NCBI GenBank assembly: GCA_947044405.1
Contig: CAMRHE010001082.1
Location: 167,380 to 231,379, forward strand
Source of the DNA: Leptodactylus fallax
Lineage: Eukaryota > Chordata > Amphibia > Anura > Leptodactylidae
Reading direction: 5' to 3'
Length of the DNA: 64,000 nt
The notes under the pieces were generated by a model. It saw only the letters and a program-made list of their open reading frames with translations. It did not search any database and had not been told where the DNA came from. Made by a program: the position numbers and the translations under genes. Below, piece by piece: positions 48,101 to 60,400 of the stretch (positions are counted from its first letter, which is position 1; each line of letters begins with the position of its first letter).

Positions 48101-50246
48101 GCCGGTATAACCTGGGTATCTCCTGTATATAATTATATAGGTACAGCCGGTATAACCTGGGTATCTTCTGTATATAATTATATATGTACAGCTGGTATAA
48201 CCTGGGTATCTCCTGTATATAATTATATATGTACGGCCGGTATAACCTGGGTATCTCCTGTATATAATTATATATGTACGGCCGGTATAACCTGGGTATC
48301 TTCTGTATATAATTATATATGTACAGCCAGTATAACCTGGGTATCTTCTGTATATAATTATATATGTACAGCTGGTATAACCTGGGTATCTCCTGTATAT
48401 AATTATATATGTACAGCCGGTATAACCTGGGTATCTCCTGTATATAATTATATATGTACGGCCGGTATAACCTGGGTATCTCCTGTATATAATTATATAT
48501 GTACAGCCGGTATAACCTGGGTATCTTCTGTATATAATTATATATGTACAGCTGGTATAACCTGGGTATCTCCTGTATATAATTATATATGTACGGCCGG
48601 TATAACCTGGGTATCTCCTGTATATAATTATATATGTACGGCCGGTATAACCTGGGTATCTTCTGTATATAATTATATATGTACAGCTGGTATAACCTGG
48701 GTATCTCCTGTATATAATTATATATGTACGGCTGGTATAACCTGGGTATCTTCTGTATATAATTATATATGTACAGCTGGTATAACCCGGGTATCTCCTG
48801 TATATAATTATATATGTACAGCCGGTATAACCTGGGTATCTCCTGTATATAATTATATATGTATAGTAGGTATAACCTGGGTATCTCCTGTATATAATTA
48901 TATATGTACAGCTGGATAACCTGGGTATATACTGTATATAATTATATAGGTACAGCTGGTATAACCTGGGTATCTCCTGTATATAATTATATATGTACGG
49001 CCGGTATAACCTGGGTATCTCCTGTATATAATTATATATGTACGGCCGGTATAACCTGGGTATCTCCTGTATATAATTCTATATGTACAGCTGGTATAAC
49101 CTGGCTATATACTGTATATAATTCTATATGTACAGCCGGTATAACCTGGGTATCTCCTGTATATAATTATATATGTACAGCTGGATAACCTGGGTATATA
49201 CTGTATATAATTATATATGTACAGCTGGTTTAACCTGGGTATCTCCTGTATATAATTATATATGTACGGCCGGTATAACCTGGGTATCTCCTGTATATAA
49301 TTATATATGTACGGCCGGTATAACCTGGGTATCTCCTGTATATAATTATATATGTACAGCTGGTATAACCTGGGTATCTCCTGTATATAATTATATATGT
49401 ACAGCCGGTATAACCTGGGTATCTCCTGTATATAATTATATATGTATAGTAGGTATAACCTGGGTATCTCCTGTATATAATTATATAGGTACAGCTGGTA
49501 TAACCTGGGTATCTCCTGTATATAATTATATATGTACGGCCGGTATAACCTGGGTATCTCCTGTATATAATTATATATGTACGGCCGGTATAACCTGGGT
49601 ATCTCCTGTATATAATTATATATGTACAGCTGGTATAACCTGGGTATCTCCTGTATATAATTATATATGTACAGCCGGTATAACCTGGGTATCTCCTGTA
49701 TATAATTATATATGTATAGTAGGTATAACCTGGGTATCTCCTGTATATAATTATATAGGTACAGCTGGTATAACCTTGGTATCTCCTGTATATAATGATA
49801 TTTGTACATCCGGGGCCACCTATATTTTTAGGTACTTGATTATAACACCCTGTTGATTATAGCGCCCCTCTTACCTCTGGCTGTACTCATCTCACCGTCG
49901 GGCCAGGCTAAGCAGTGGAAGGCTGTTGGTGCTATACCGATTGGACAATTGATCTCAGTTCCGAGGACCGTAGTTTTGGTGTCGGTCACTGACACATCCC
50001 GCAGCATCCGGGGCCTCAGGCGTATCCTGCACAGCACAATATATCAGTGACGCATCATGTCAGTCATTAACCAACATTCATTGAGCGCTGACAACCTTTA
50101 GATTTATGTGGTTACCTTTTGAAGGCCAGTAAGTTGTCATCCCGGGTGCAGCAGTCGTCGGCTCCTGCGGCATAATACTCCCAGGTGGCTTTAGGTAAAT
50201 GATCTTTAGCATAAGCTTCAAAGTCCGACAGGCAAATGAGGGACAT
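42099..50246 (-). CDS. hao2: 2-hydroxyacid oxidase 2 (FMN, peroxisomal)
   Basis: An FMN enzyme that oxidises long-chain 2-hydroxy acids to 2-oxo acids with release of H2O2, in peroxisomes. Seven coding exons: 50246-50116, 50026-49875, 45993-45710, 43020-42802, 42544-42386, 42311-42242, 42154-42099. All are GT-AG and the frame is intact for 356 aa (human HAO2 351). Family active-site residues are present: Y24 in [10 protein letters not shown]130 in FQLYVY, K227 in IIIKGIL, H251 and R254 in SNHGGRQLD. The glycine-rich FMN phosphate site reads [18 protein letters not shown]. The C-terminal SKL is a canonical PTS1 signal. [12 protein letters not shown] and the place next to hsd3b favour HAO2 over the paralogue HAO1. 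Introns 2 and 3 are long and almost wholly tandem array. Confidence 0.96.
42242..42311 (-). CDS. hao2: hao2 coding exon 6
   Basis: 70 bp, [16 protein letters not shown] to LSMALS plus one base of Gly. Acceptor CCTACATCAG, donor CCG|GTGAGA. The intron to exon 7 is only 87 bp. Confidence 0.95.
42386..42544 (-). CDS. hao2: hao2 coding exon 5
   Basis: 159 bp, 53 codons from [13 protein letters not shown] through [25 protein letters not shown] to LAYK. Acceptor GTGTGTCCACAG, donor AAG|GTAAGG. It holds the FMN phosphate-binding segment. Confidence 0.96.
42802..43020 (-). CDS. hao2: hao2 coding exon 4
   Basis: 219 bp, 73 codons, residues 190-262. It holds K227, H251 and R254 ([30 protein letters not shown]). 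Acceptor CTTTCTGTAG, donor CACG|GTATAT. Confidence 0.96.
43078..45692. repeat. 31-bp minisatellite filling hao2 intron 3, ~84 copies
   Basis: The unit is CCTCACTAGACACCAGGGAA followed by AATATAATAAA; a common 29-30 bp form has AAGTCACTAG. It begins about 57 bp from the acceptor of exon 4 and ends about 18 bp from the donor of exon 3, so it is nearly the whole intron. On the transcript strand each unit reads TATTTTCCCTGGTGTCTAG, mildly acceptor-like. Confidence 0.95.
45710..45993 (-). CDS. hao2: hao2 coding exon 3
   Basis: 284 bp, residues 95-189. It runs [47 protein letters not shown] to [14 protein letters not shown]. Acceptor GATATTTCTGGCAG, donor GAG|GTAAGA. Y130 is the catalytic-site tyrosine. 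Confidence 0.96.
46084..49812. repeat. 45-bp minisatellite filling hao2 intron 2, ~83 copies
   Basis: The unit is TATAACCTGGGTATCTCCTG, TATATAATTATATATGTACA, GCTGG. Variants include CGGCCGG, TTCTGTATA, CTATATAC and a 44-bp form lacking one T of GGTATAACC. Rows of variants repeat in the same order at 46440-47560 and 48010-48910, so large blocks were duplicated. The long [14 protein letters not shown] frames come only from the 45-bp period. Confidence 0.95.
49875..50026 (-). CDS. hao2: hao2 coding exon 2
   Basis: 152 bp, [20 protein letters not shown] through [20 protein letters not shown] to EMSTAR plus one base. Acceptor GTGCTGTGCAG, donor AGAG|GTAAGA. The 89-bp intron before it is the shortest of the long-range half of the gene. 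Confidence 0.96.
50116..50246 (-). CDS. hao2: hao2 coding exon 1
   Basis: 131 bp coding, [43 protein letters not shown] and two bases of Arg44. The exon probably starts at 50268, after acceptor-like CCCCTCTCCGCAG, leaving 22 nt of 5' UTR and implying an upstream non-coding exon that I could not find. Confidence 0.94.
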
Positions 50247-50268
50247 CTCAGCATCCCCCTGCCCCGAC

Positions 50269-50475
50269 CTGCGGAGAGGGGGGAGGGAAGGTTATACTGG
50301 AGAGCGCCGCCCTATAGGCAGCCATGTGTAATGTCACCACAGAGAAGACAAGATCATAGACTGTAGTGATGTATATAGAATATGAGGTGTACTGTATACC
50401 CCCAGCCATGGGACTACACTATATCCGTATACACATCAAATCTGTATTCGGAAGGGTCCATTAATATTGGAAATA
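50269..50475. other. hao2 upstream sequence
   Basis: Unique sequence upstream of the probable acceptor of hao2 exon 1. No TATA box or exon identified. Confidence 0.45.
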
Positions 50476-50640
50476 TGAATGTATATGTGCAAGTATATAG
50501 TGTATGTTATATGAATGTATATGTGTAAGTATATAGTGTATGGTATATGAATGTATATGTGCAAGTATATAGTGTATGGTATATGAATGTATATGTGTAA
50601 GTATATAGTGTATGGTATATGTGTAAGTATATACAGTATA
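50476..50640. repeat. 36-bp AT-rich minisatellite, ~4.5 copies
   Basis: The unit is GAATGTATATGTGCAAGTAT followed by ATAGTGTATGGTATAT, with GTGTAAG variants. It lies about 230 bp upstream of the hao2 start codon. Confidence 0.85.
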
Positions 50641-51039
50641 TGACTGTTTCCTTATGTACATGTGTAACATTCTGTATACTAGAATTGTGCTCTATAGTGT
50701 CATGTACAGTATATAGTATATTGAGATGTTAAGGATTAGACCCAACATAGCGAAATACAACTAAAAAACACTGCAGGAAATAAATAAAGTAGTGAATGTT
50801 GTTTTTGATGAGTTTTCTCTGCATTTTTCTTCCCCTATTTAATATATGTGGAAATATTCGCGATTCTCAGCTAAAATAAACAAAAGCGCAGACATTTCTG
50901 AATTTTCAGCTTTTCTACATCTTTTTTTTCTGCAATGTGTGGATAAGAGTAAATGAAATCTCACTCACTTTGCTGCTGCTGTAAAACTAGAATTTTGTTG
51001 CAGATTTTATTGCAGATTTTTGAGCCAATGTCAGGAGTG
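50641..51039. other. hao2 upstream, nothing recognised
   Basis: AT-rich single-copy DNA upstream of hao2. No element, exon or clear core promoter was found. Confidence 0.45.
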
Positions 51040-51445
51040 GATTAAAGGGATTGTCCAGGCTGAATAATATTTTCTAATTAGGCTGGGGGAGGTGAAAAAA
51101 AAAAAGAAACCTATACTCCCCTGTCCCCGATGCTCCGGTGCCTCGCAGTGCAGTCCGCCCGACTGCCTTCTTGTTACTGAATTTCTGGCCGGCTGTGACG
51201 TTCTGAATCCCTTCCTCTAAGGCTGCTGATTGGCCTTACTGGTCACATGACTTCTGAGACCAAACAGCGGCCTCAGGAAGGGACCCGGGGAGGTTACAGG
51301 TAGTGATGTCTTCCCTGAGCCCTTCTTGAGGCTCCTGATTGGCCTCAGCGGTCATGTGCGGTGCAGACTTCTGCTGGAGCTGCAGGACCGGACCGCACGG
51401 GGGGCACCGGGGAGGATGGGGTTCTGTAATTTTTTTCACCTCCCC
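51040..51445. repeat. Probable frog interspersed repeat
   Basis: TTAAAGGGATTGTCCAGGCT and later CCTATACTCCCCTGTCCCCG, TGCTCCGGTGCCTCGCAGTG resemble a very abundant frog repeat with GGTTGTCCAG and 'ctccggtgcc' parts. A GATTGGCC...GGTCA(C/T)TG stretch occurs twice (near 51228 and 51338). Family name and borders are not known to me. Confidence 0.5.
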
Positions 51446-51450
51446 GGCCG

Positions 51451-54400
51451 GTGACAGTATTTAGTCCTGGTATAGCGGTCAGTGGGTGACGTGACAGTAT
51501 TTAGTCCTGGTATAGCGGTCAGTGGCTGATGTGACAGTATTTAGTCCTGGTATAGCGGTCAGCGGGTGACGTGACAGTATTTAGTCCTGGTATAGCGGTC
51601 AGTGGGTGACGTGACAGTATTTAGTCCTAGTATAGCGGTCAGTGGGTGACGTGACAGTATTTAGTGCTGGTATTGTGGTCAGTGGGTGACGTGACAGTAT
51701 TTAGTCCTGGTACAGCGGTCAGCGGGTGATGTGACAGTATTTAGTCCTGGTATAGGGGTCAGTGGCTGACGTGACAGTATTTAGTCCTGGTATAGCGGTC
51801 AGCGGGTGACGTGACAGTATTTAGTCCTGATATAGCGGTCAGTGGCTGACGTGACAGCATTTAGTCCTGGTATAGCGGTCAGCGGGTGACGTGACAGCAT
51901 TTAGTCCTGGTATAGCGGTCAGTGGGTGACGTGACAGTATTTAGTCCTGGTATAGCGGTCAGTGACTGACGTGACAGTATTTAGTCCTGGTATAGCGGTC
52001 AGTGGGTGACGTGACAGTATTTAGTCCTGGTATAGCGGTTAGCGGGTGACGTGACAGCATTTAGTCCTGGTATAGCGGTCAGTGGGTGACGTGACAGTAT
52101 TTAGTCCTGGTATAGTGGATAGCAGGTGACGTGACAGTATTTAGTCCTGGTATAGCGGTTAGCGGGTGACGTGACAGTATTTAGTCCTGGTATAGCGGTC
52201 AGTGGGTGACGTGACAGTATTTAGTCCTGGTATAGCGGTCAGCGGGTGACGTGACAGTATTTAGTCCTGGTATAGTGGTCAGTGGGTGATGTGACAGTAT
52301 TTAGTCCTGGTATAGCGGTCAGTGGCTGACGTCACAGTATTTAGTCCTGGTATAGCGGTCAGTGGCTGATGTGACAGTATTTAGTCCTGGTATAGAGGTC
52401 AGCGGGTGACGTGACAGTATTTAGTCCTGGTATAGCGGTCAGCGGGTGACGTGACAGTATTTAGTCCTGGTATAGCGGTCAGCGGGTGACGTGACAGTAT
52501 TTAGTCCTGGTATAGCGGTCAGTGGGTGACGTGACAGTATTTAGTCCTGGTATAGTGGTTAGTGGGTGACGTGACAGTATTTAGTCCTGGTATAGCGGTC
52601 AGCGGGTGACGTGACAGTATTTAGTCCTGGTATAGCGGTCAGCGGGTGACGTGACAGTATTTAGTCCTGGTATAGCGGTCAGTGGGTGACGTGACAGTAT
52701 TTAGTCCTGGTATAGCGGTCAGTGGGTGACGTGACAGTATTTAGTCCTGGTATAGCGGTCAGTGACTGACGTGACAGTATTTAGTCCTGGTATAGCGGTC
52801 AGTGACTGACGTTACAGTATTTAGTCCTGGTATAGTGGTCAGCGGGTGACGTGACAGTATTTAGTCCTGGTATAGCGGTCAGTGGGTGACGTGACAGTAT
52901 TTAGTCCTGGTATAGCGGTCAGTGGGTGACGTGACAGTATTTAGTCTTGGTATAGCGGTCAGCGGGTGATGTGACAGTATTTAGTCCTGGTATAGCGGTC
53001 AGTGGGTGACGTGACAGTATTTAGTCCTGGTATAGCGGTCAGTGGCTGACGTGACAGTATTTAGTCCTGGTACAGCGGTCAGTGGGTGACGTGACAGTAT
53101 TTAGTCCTGGTATAGCGGTCAGCGGGTGACATGACAGTATTTAGTCCTGGTATAGCGGTCAGCGGGTGACATGACAGTACTTATTCCTGGTATAGCGGTC
53201 AGTGGGTGACGTGACAGTATTTAGTCCTGGTACAGCGGTCAGTGGGTGACGTGACATTATTTAGTCCTGGTATAGCGGTCAGTGGCTGAAGTGACAGTAT
53301 TTAGTCCTGGTACAGCGGTCAGTGGGTGACGTGACAGTATTTAGTCCTGGTATAGCGGTCAGTGGCTGATGTGACAGTATTTAGTCCTAGTATAGCGGTC
53401 AGCGGGTGACGTGACAGTATTTAGTCCTGGTATAGCGGTCAGTGGGTGACGTGACAGTATTTAGTCCTGGTATAGCGGTCAGTGACTGACGTTACAGTAT
53501 TTAGTCCTGGTATAGCGGTCAGTGGCTGACGTGACAGTATTTAGTCCTGGTACAGCGGTCAGTGGGTGACGTCACAGTATTTAGTCCTGGTATAGCGGTC
53601 AGCGGGTGACGTGACAGTATTTAGTCCTGGTATAGCGGTCAGTGACTGACGTGACAGTATTTAGTCCTGGTATAGCGGTCAGCGGGTGACGTGACAGTAT
53701 TTAGTCTGGTATAGCGGTCAGCGGGTGACGTGACAGTATTTAGTCCTGGTATAGTGGTCAGCGGCTGACGTTACAGTATTTAGTGCTGGTATAGCGGTCA
53801 GCGGGTGACGTGACAGTATTTAGTCTTGGTATAGCGGTCAGCGGGTGACGTGACAGTATTTAGTCCTGGTATAGTGGTTAGTGGGTGACGTGACAGTATT
53901 TAGTCCTGGTATAGCGGTCAGCGGGTGACGTGACTGTATTTAGTCCTGGTATAGCGGTCAGCGGGTGATGTGACAGTATTTAGTCCTGGTATAGCAGTCA
54001 GCGGGTGACGTGACAGTATTTAGTCCTGGTATAGCGGTCAGCGGGTGACGTGACAGTATTTAGTCCTGGTATAGCGGTCAGCGGGTGACGTGACAGTATT
54101 TAGTCCTGGTATAGCGGTCAGTGGGTGACGTGACAGTATTTAGTCCTGGTATAGCGGTCAGTGGGTGACGTGACAGTATTTAGTCCTGGTATAGCGGTTA
54201 GTGGGTGACGTGACAGTATTTAGTCCTGGTATAGCGGATAGCAGGTGACGTGACAGTATTTAGTCCTGGTATAGCGGTCAGCGGGTGACGTGACAGTATT
54301 TAGTCCTGGTATAGGGGTCAGTGACTGATGTGACAGCATTTAGTCCTGGTATAGCGGTCAGCGGGTGACGTGACAGTATTTAGTACTGGTATAGCAGTTT

Positions 54401-57400
54401 GCGGGTGACGTGACAGTATTTAGTCCTGGTATAGCGGTCAGTGGCTGACGTGACAGTATTTAGTCCTTGTATAGCGGTTAGTGGGTGACGTGACAGTATT
54501 TAGTCCTGGTATAGCGGATAGCAGGTGACGTGACAGTATTTAGTCCTGGTATAGCGGTCAGCGGGTGACGTGACAGTATTTAGTCCTGGTATAGTGGTCA
54601 GTGACTGACGTGACAGTATTTAGTCCTGGTATAGCGGTCAGCGGCTGACGTGACAGTATTTAGTCCTGGTATAGCGGATAGCAGGTGACGTGACAGTATT
54701 TAGTCCTGGTATAGCGGTCAGCGGGTGACGTGACAGTATTTAGTCCTGGTATAGCGGTCAGCGGGTGACGTGACAGTATTTAGTCCTGGTATAGCGGTCA
54801 GCGGGTGACGTGACAGTATTTAGTCCTGGTATAGCGGTCAGCGGGTGACGTGACAGTATTTAGTCCTGGTATAGCGGTCAGCGGGTGACGTGACAGTATT
54901 TAGTCCTGGTATAGCGGTCAGCGGGTGACGTGACAGTATTTAGTCCTGGTATAGCGGTCAGCGGGTGACGTGACAGTATTTAGTCCTGGTATAGCGGTCA
55001 GTGGGTGACGTGACAGTATTTAGTCCTGGTATAGCGGTCAGCGGCTGACGTGACAGTATTTAGTCCTGGTATAGCGGTCAGCGGGTGACGTGACAGTATT
55101 TAGTCCTGGTATAGCGGTCAGTGACTGACGTGACAGTATTTAGTCCTGGTATAGCGGTCAGTGGGTGACGTGACAGTATTTAGTACTGGTATAGCGGTCA
55201 GTGGGTGACGTGACAGTATTTAGTCCTGGTATAGCGGTCAGTGGGTGACGTGACAGTATTTAGTACTGGTATAGCGGTCAGTGGGTGACGTGACAGTATT
55301 TAGTCCTGGTATAGCGGTCAGTGGGTGACGTGACAGTATTTAGTCCTGGTATAGCGGTCAGTGGGTGACGTGACAGTATTTAGTCCTGGTATAGCGGTCA
55401 GTGGGTGACGTGACAGTATTTAGTCCTGGTATAGCGGTCACTGGGTGACGTGACAGTATTTAGTCCTGGTATAGCGGTCAGCGGCTGACGTGACAGTATT
55501 TAGTCCTGGTATAGCGGTCAGCGGCTGACGTGACAGTATTTAGTCCTGGTATAGCGGTCAGTGACTGACGTGACAGTATTTAGTCCTGGTATAGCGGTCA
55601 GCGGCTGACGTGACAGTATTTAGTCCTGGTTTAGCAGTTAGTGGCTGACGTTACAGTATTTAGTGCTGGTATAGCGGTCAGCGGGTGACGTGACAGTATT
55701 TAGTCCTGGTATAGCGGTCAGCGGGTGACGTGACAGTACGTTGTCCTGGTATAGTGGTCAGTGGGTGACGTGACAGTATTTAGTCCTGGTATAGCGGTCA
55801 GTGGGTGACGTGACAGTATTTAGTCCTGGTATAGCGGTCAGTGGGTGACGTGACAGTATTTAGTCCTGGTATAGTGGTCAGTGGGTGACGTGACAGTATT
55901 TAGTCCTGGTATAGCGGTCAGCGGGTGACGTGACAGTACTTGGTCCTGGTATAGTGGTCAGTGGCTGATGTGACAGTATTTAGTCCTGGTATAGCGGTCA
56001 GTGGGTGACGTGACAGTATTTAGTCCTGGTATAGCGGATAGCAGGTGACGTGACAGTATTTAGTCCTGGTATAGCGGTCAGCGGGTGATGTGACGGTATT
56101 TAGTCCTGGTATAGCGGACAGCAGGTGACGTGACAGTATTTAGTCCTGGTATAGCGGTCAGTGGGTGACGTGACAGTATTTAGTCCTGGTATAGCGGATA
56201 GCAGGTGACGTGACAGTATTTAGTCCTGGTATAGCGGTCAGCGGGTGACGTGACAGTATTTAGTCCTGGTATAGCGGTCAGTGGGTGACGTGACAGTATT
56301 TAGTCCTGGTATAGCGGTCAGCGGGTGACGTGACAGTATTTAGTCCTGGTATAGCGGTCAGTGGCTGACGTTACAGTATTTAGTGCTGGTATAGCGGTCA
56401 GCGGGTGACGTGACAGTATTTAGTCTTGGTATAGCGGTCAGCGGGTGACGTTACAGTATTTAGTCCTGGTATAGCGGTCAGTGGGTGACGTGACAGTATA
56501 TAGTCCTGGTATAGCGGTTAGCGGGTGATGTGACAGTATTTAGTCCTGGTATAGCGGTCAGTGGGTGATGTGACAGTATTTAGTCCTGGTATAGCGGTCA
56601 GCGGATGACGTGACAGTATTTAGTCCTGGTATAGCGGTCAGCGGGTGACGTGACAGTATTTAGTCCTGGTATAGCGGTCAGTGGGTGACGTGACAGTATT
56701 TAGTCCTGGTATAGCGGTCAGTGGCTGACATGACAGTATTTAGTCCTGGTATAGCGGTCAGCGGGTGAAGTGACAGTATTTAGTCCTGGTATAGCGGTCA
56801 GCGGGTGACGTGACAGTATTTAGTCCTGGTATAGCGGTCAGTGGGTGACGTGACAGTATTTAGTCCTGGTATAGCAGTCAGCGAGTGACGTGACAGTATT
56901 TAGTCCTGGTATAGCGGTCAGTGGGTGACGTGACAGTATTTAGTCCTGGTATAGCGGTCAGCGGGTGACGTGACAGTATTTAGTCCTGGTATGGCGGTCA
57001 GTGACTGACGTGACAGTATTTAGTCCTGGTATAGCGGTCAGTGGGTGACGTGACAGTATTTAGTCCTGGTAAAGGGGTCAGTGACTGACGTGAGTATTTA
57101 GTCCTGGTATAGCGGTCAGTGGGTGACGTGACAATATTTAGTCCTGGTATAGCGGTCAGTGGGTGACGTGACAGTATTTAGTCCCGGTATAGTGGTCAGT
57201 GGCTGACATGACAGTATTTAGTCCTGGTATAGCGGTCAGTGGCTGACATGACAGTATTTAGTCCTGGTATAGCGGTCAGAGGGTGACGTGACAGTATTTA
57301 GTCCTGGTATAGCGGTCAGCGGGTGACGTGACAGTACTTGGTCCTGGTATAGCGGTCAGTGGGTGACGTGACAGTATTTAGTCCTGGTATAGCGGTCAGT

Positions 57401-60400
57401 GGGTGACGTGACAGTATTTAGTCCTGGTATAGCGGTCAGAGGGTGACGTGACAGTATTTAGTCCTGGTATAGCGGTCAGTGACTGACGTGACAGTATTTA
57501 GTCCTGGTATAGCGGTCAGTGGGTGACGTGACAGTATTTAGTCCTGGTATAGCGGTCAGCGGGTGACGTGACAGTATTTAGTCCTGGTATAGCGGTCAGT
57601 GGGTGACGTGACAGTATTTTGTCCTGGTATAGCGGTCAGTGGCTGATGTGACAGTATTTAGTCCTGGTATAGCGGTCAGTGGGTGACGTGACAGTATTTA
57701 GTCCTGGTATAGCGGTCAGTGGGTGGCGTGACAGTATTTAGTCCTGGTATAGCGGTCAGTGGGTGACGTGACAGTATTTAGTCCTGGTATAGCGGTCAGT
57801 GGGTGATGTGACTGTATTTAGTCCTGGTATAGCGGTCAGTGGGTGACGTGACAGTATTTAGTCCTGGTATAGCGGTCAGTGGGTGACGTGACAGTATTTA
57901 GTCCTGGTATAGCGGTCAGTGGCTGACGTGACAGTATTTAGTCCTGGTATAGCGGTCAGCGGCTGACGTGACAGTATTTAGTCCTGGTATAGCGGTCAGC
58001 GGCTGACGTTACAGTATTTAGTGCTGGTATAGCGGTCAGCGGGTGGCGTGACAGTATTTAGTCCTGGTATAGCGGTCAGCGGGTGACGTGACAGTATTTA
58101 GTCCTGGTATAGTGGTTAGTGGATGACGTGACAGTATTTAGTCCTGGTATAGCGGTCAGCAGGTGACGTGACAGTATTTAGTCCTGGTATAGCGGTCAGC
58201 GGGTGACGTGACAGTATTTAGTCCTGGTATAGCGGTCAGCGGGCGACGTGACGGTATTTAGTCCTGGTATAGCGGTCAGCGGGTGATGTGACGGTATTTA
58301 GTGCTGGTATAGCGGTCAGTGGGTGACGTGACAGTATTTAGTCCTGGTATAGCGGTCAGTGGGTGACGTGACAGTATTTAGTCCTGGTATAGCGGTCAGT
58401 GGGTGACGTGACAGTATTTAGTCCTGGTATAGCGGTCAGTGGGTGACGTGACAGTATTTAGTCCTGGTATAGCAGTCAGCGGGTGACGTGACAGTATTTA
58501 GTCCTGGTATAGCGGTCAGCGGGTGACGTGACAGTATATAGTCCTGGTATAGCGGTCAGCGGGTGACGTGACAGTATTTAGTCCTGGTATAGCGGTCAGC
58601 GGGTGACGAGACAGTATTTAGTACTGGTATAGCAGTTTGCGGGTGACGTGACAGTATTTAGTCCTGGTATAGCGGTTAGTGGGTGACGTGACAGTATTTA
58701 GTCCTGGTATAGCGGTCAGCGGGTGACGTGACAGTATTTAGTCCTGGTATAGCGGTTAGCAGGTGACGTGACAGTATTTAGTCCTGGTATAGCGGTCAGC
58801 GGGTGATGTGACAGTATTTAGTCCTGGTATAGTGGTCAGTGACTGACGTGACAGTATTTAGTCCTGGTATAGCGGTCAGCGGCTGACGTGACAGTATTTA
58901 GTCCTGGTATAGCGGTTAGCAGGTGACGTGACAGTATTTAGTCCTGGTATAGCGGTCAGCGGGTGACGTGACAGTATTTAGTCCTGGTATAGCGGTCAGC
59001 GGGTGACGTGACAGTATTTAGTCCTGGTATAGCGGTCAGTGGGTGACGTGACAGTATTTAGTCCTGGTATAGCGGTCAGTGACTGACGTGACAGTATTTA
59101 GTCCTGGTATAGTGGTCAGTGACTGACATGACAGTATTTAGTCCTGGTATAGGGGTCAGTGGCTGACGTGACAGTATTTAGTCCTGGTATAGCGGTCAGC
59201 GGGTGACGTGACAGTATTTAGTCCTGGTATAGCGGTCAGTGGGTGACGTGACAGTATTTAGTCCTGGTATAGCGGTCAGTGGGTGACGTGACAGTATTTA
59301 GTCCTAGTATAGCGGTCAGTGGGTGACGTGACATTATTTAGTCCTGGTATAGCGGTCAGTGGCTGACGTGACAGTATTTAGTCCTGGTATAGCGGTCAGC
59401 GGCTGACGTGACAGTATTTAGTCCTGGTATAGCGGTCAGCGGGTGACGTGACAGTATTTAGTCCTGGTATAGCGGTCAGTGACTGACGTGACAGTATTTA
59501 GTCCTGGTATAGCGGTCAGTGGGTGACGTGACAGTATTTAGTCCTGGTATAGCGGTCAGTGGGTGACGTGACAGTATTTAGTCCTGGTATAGGGGTCAGT
59601 TGGTGACGTGACAGTATTTAGTCCTGGTATAGCGGTCAGCGGGTGACGTGACAGTATTTAGTCCTGGTATAGCGGTCAGTGGGTGACGTGACAGTATTTA
59701 GTCCTGGTATAGGGGTCAGTGGGTGACGTGACAGTATTTAGTCCTGGTATAGCGGTCAGTGGGTGACGTGACAGTATTTAGTCCTGGTATAGCGGTCAGT
59801 GGGTGACGTGACAGTATTTAGTCCTGGTATAGCGGTCAGTGGGTGACGTGACAGTATTTAGTCCTGGTATAGCGGTCAGCGGGTGACGTGACAGTATTTA
59901 GTCCTGGTATAGCGGTCAGCGGCTGACGTGACAGTATTTAGTCCTGGTATAGCGGTCAGTGGCTGACGTGACAGTATTTAGTCCTGGTATAGCGGTCAGC
60001 GGGTGACGTGACAGTATTTAGTCCTGGTTTAGCGGTCAGTGGCTGACGTGACAGTATTTAGTCCTGGTATAGCGGTCAGCGGGTGACGTGACAGTATTTA
60101 GTCCTGGTATAGCGGTCAGTGGGTGACGTGACAGCATTTAGTCCTGGTATAGCGGTCAGCGGGTGACGTGACAGTATTTAGTCCTGGTATAGCGGTCAGC
60201 GGGTGACGTGACAGTATTTTGTCCTGGTATAGCGGTCAGCGGGTGACGTGACAGTATTTAGTCCTGGTATAGCGGTCAGTGGGTGACGTGACAGTATTTA
60301 GTCCTGGTATAGCGGTCAGTGGGTGACGTGACAGTATTTAGTCCTGGTATAGCGGTCAGTGACTGACGTGACAGTATTTAGTCCTGGTATAGCGGTCAGT

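Noticed and set aside
46253..49856. Frames up to 379 codons rich in Tyr, Val and Cys
   Set aside because: Artefacts of the 45-bp unit inside a hao2 intron.
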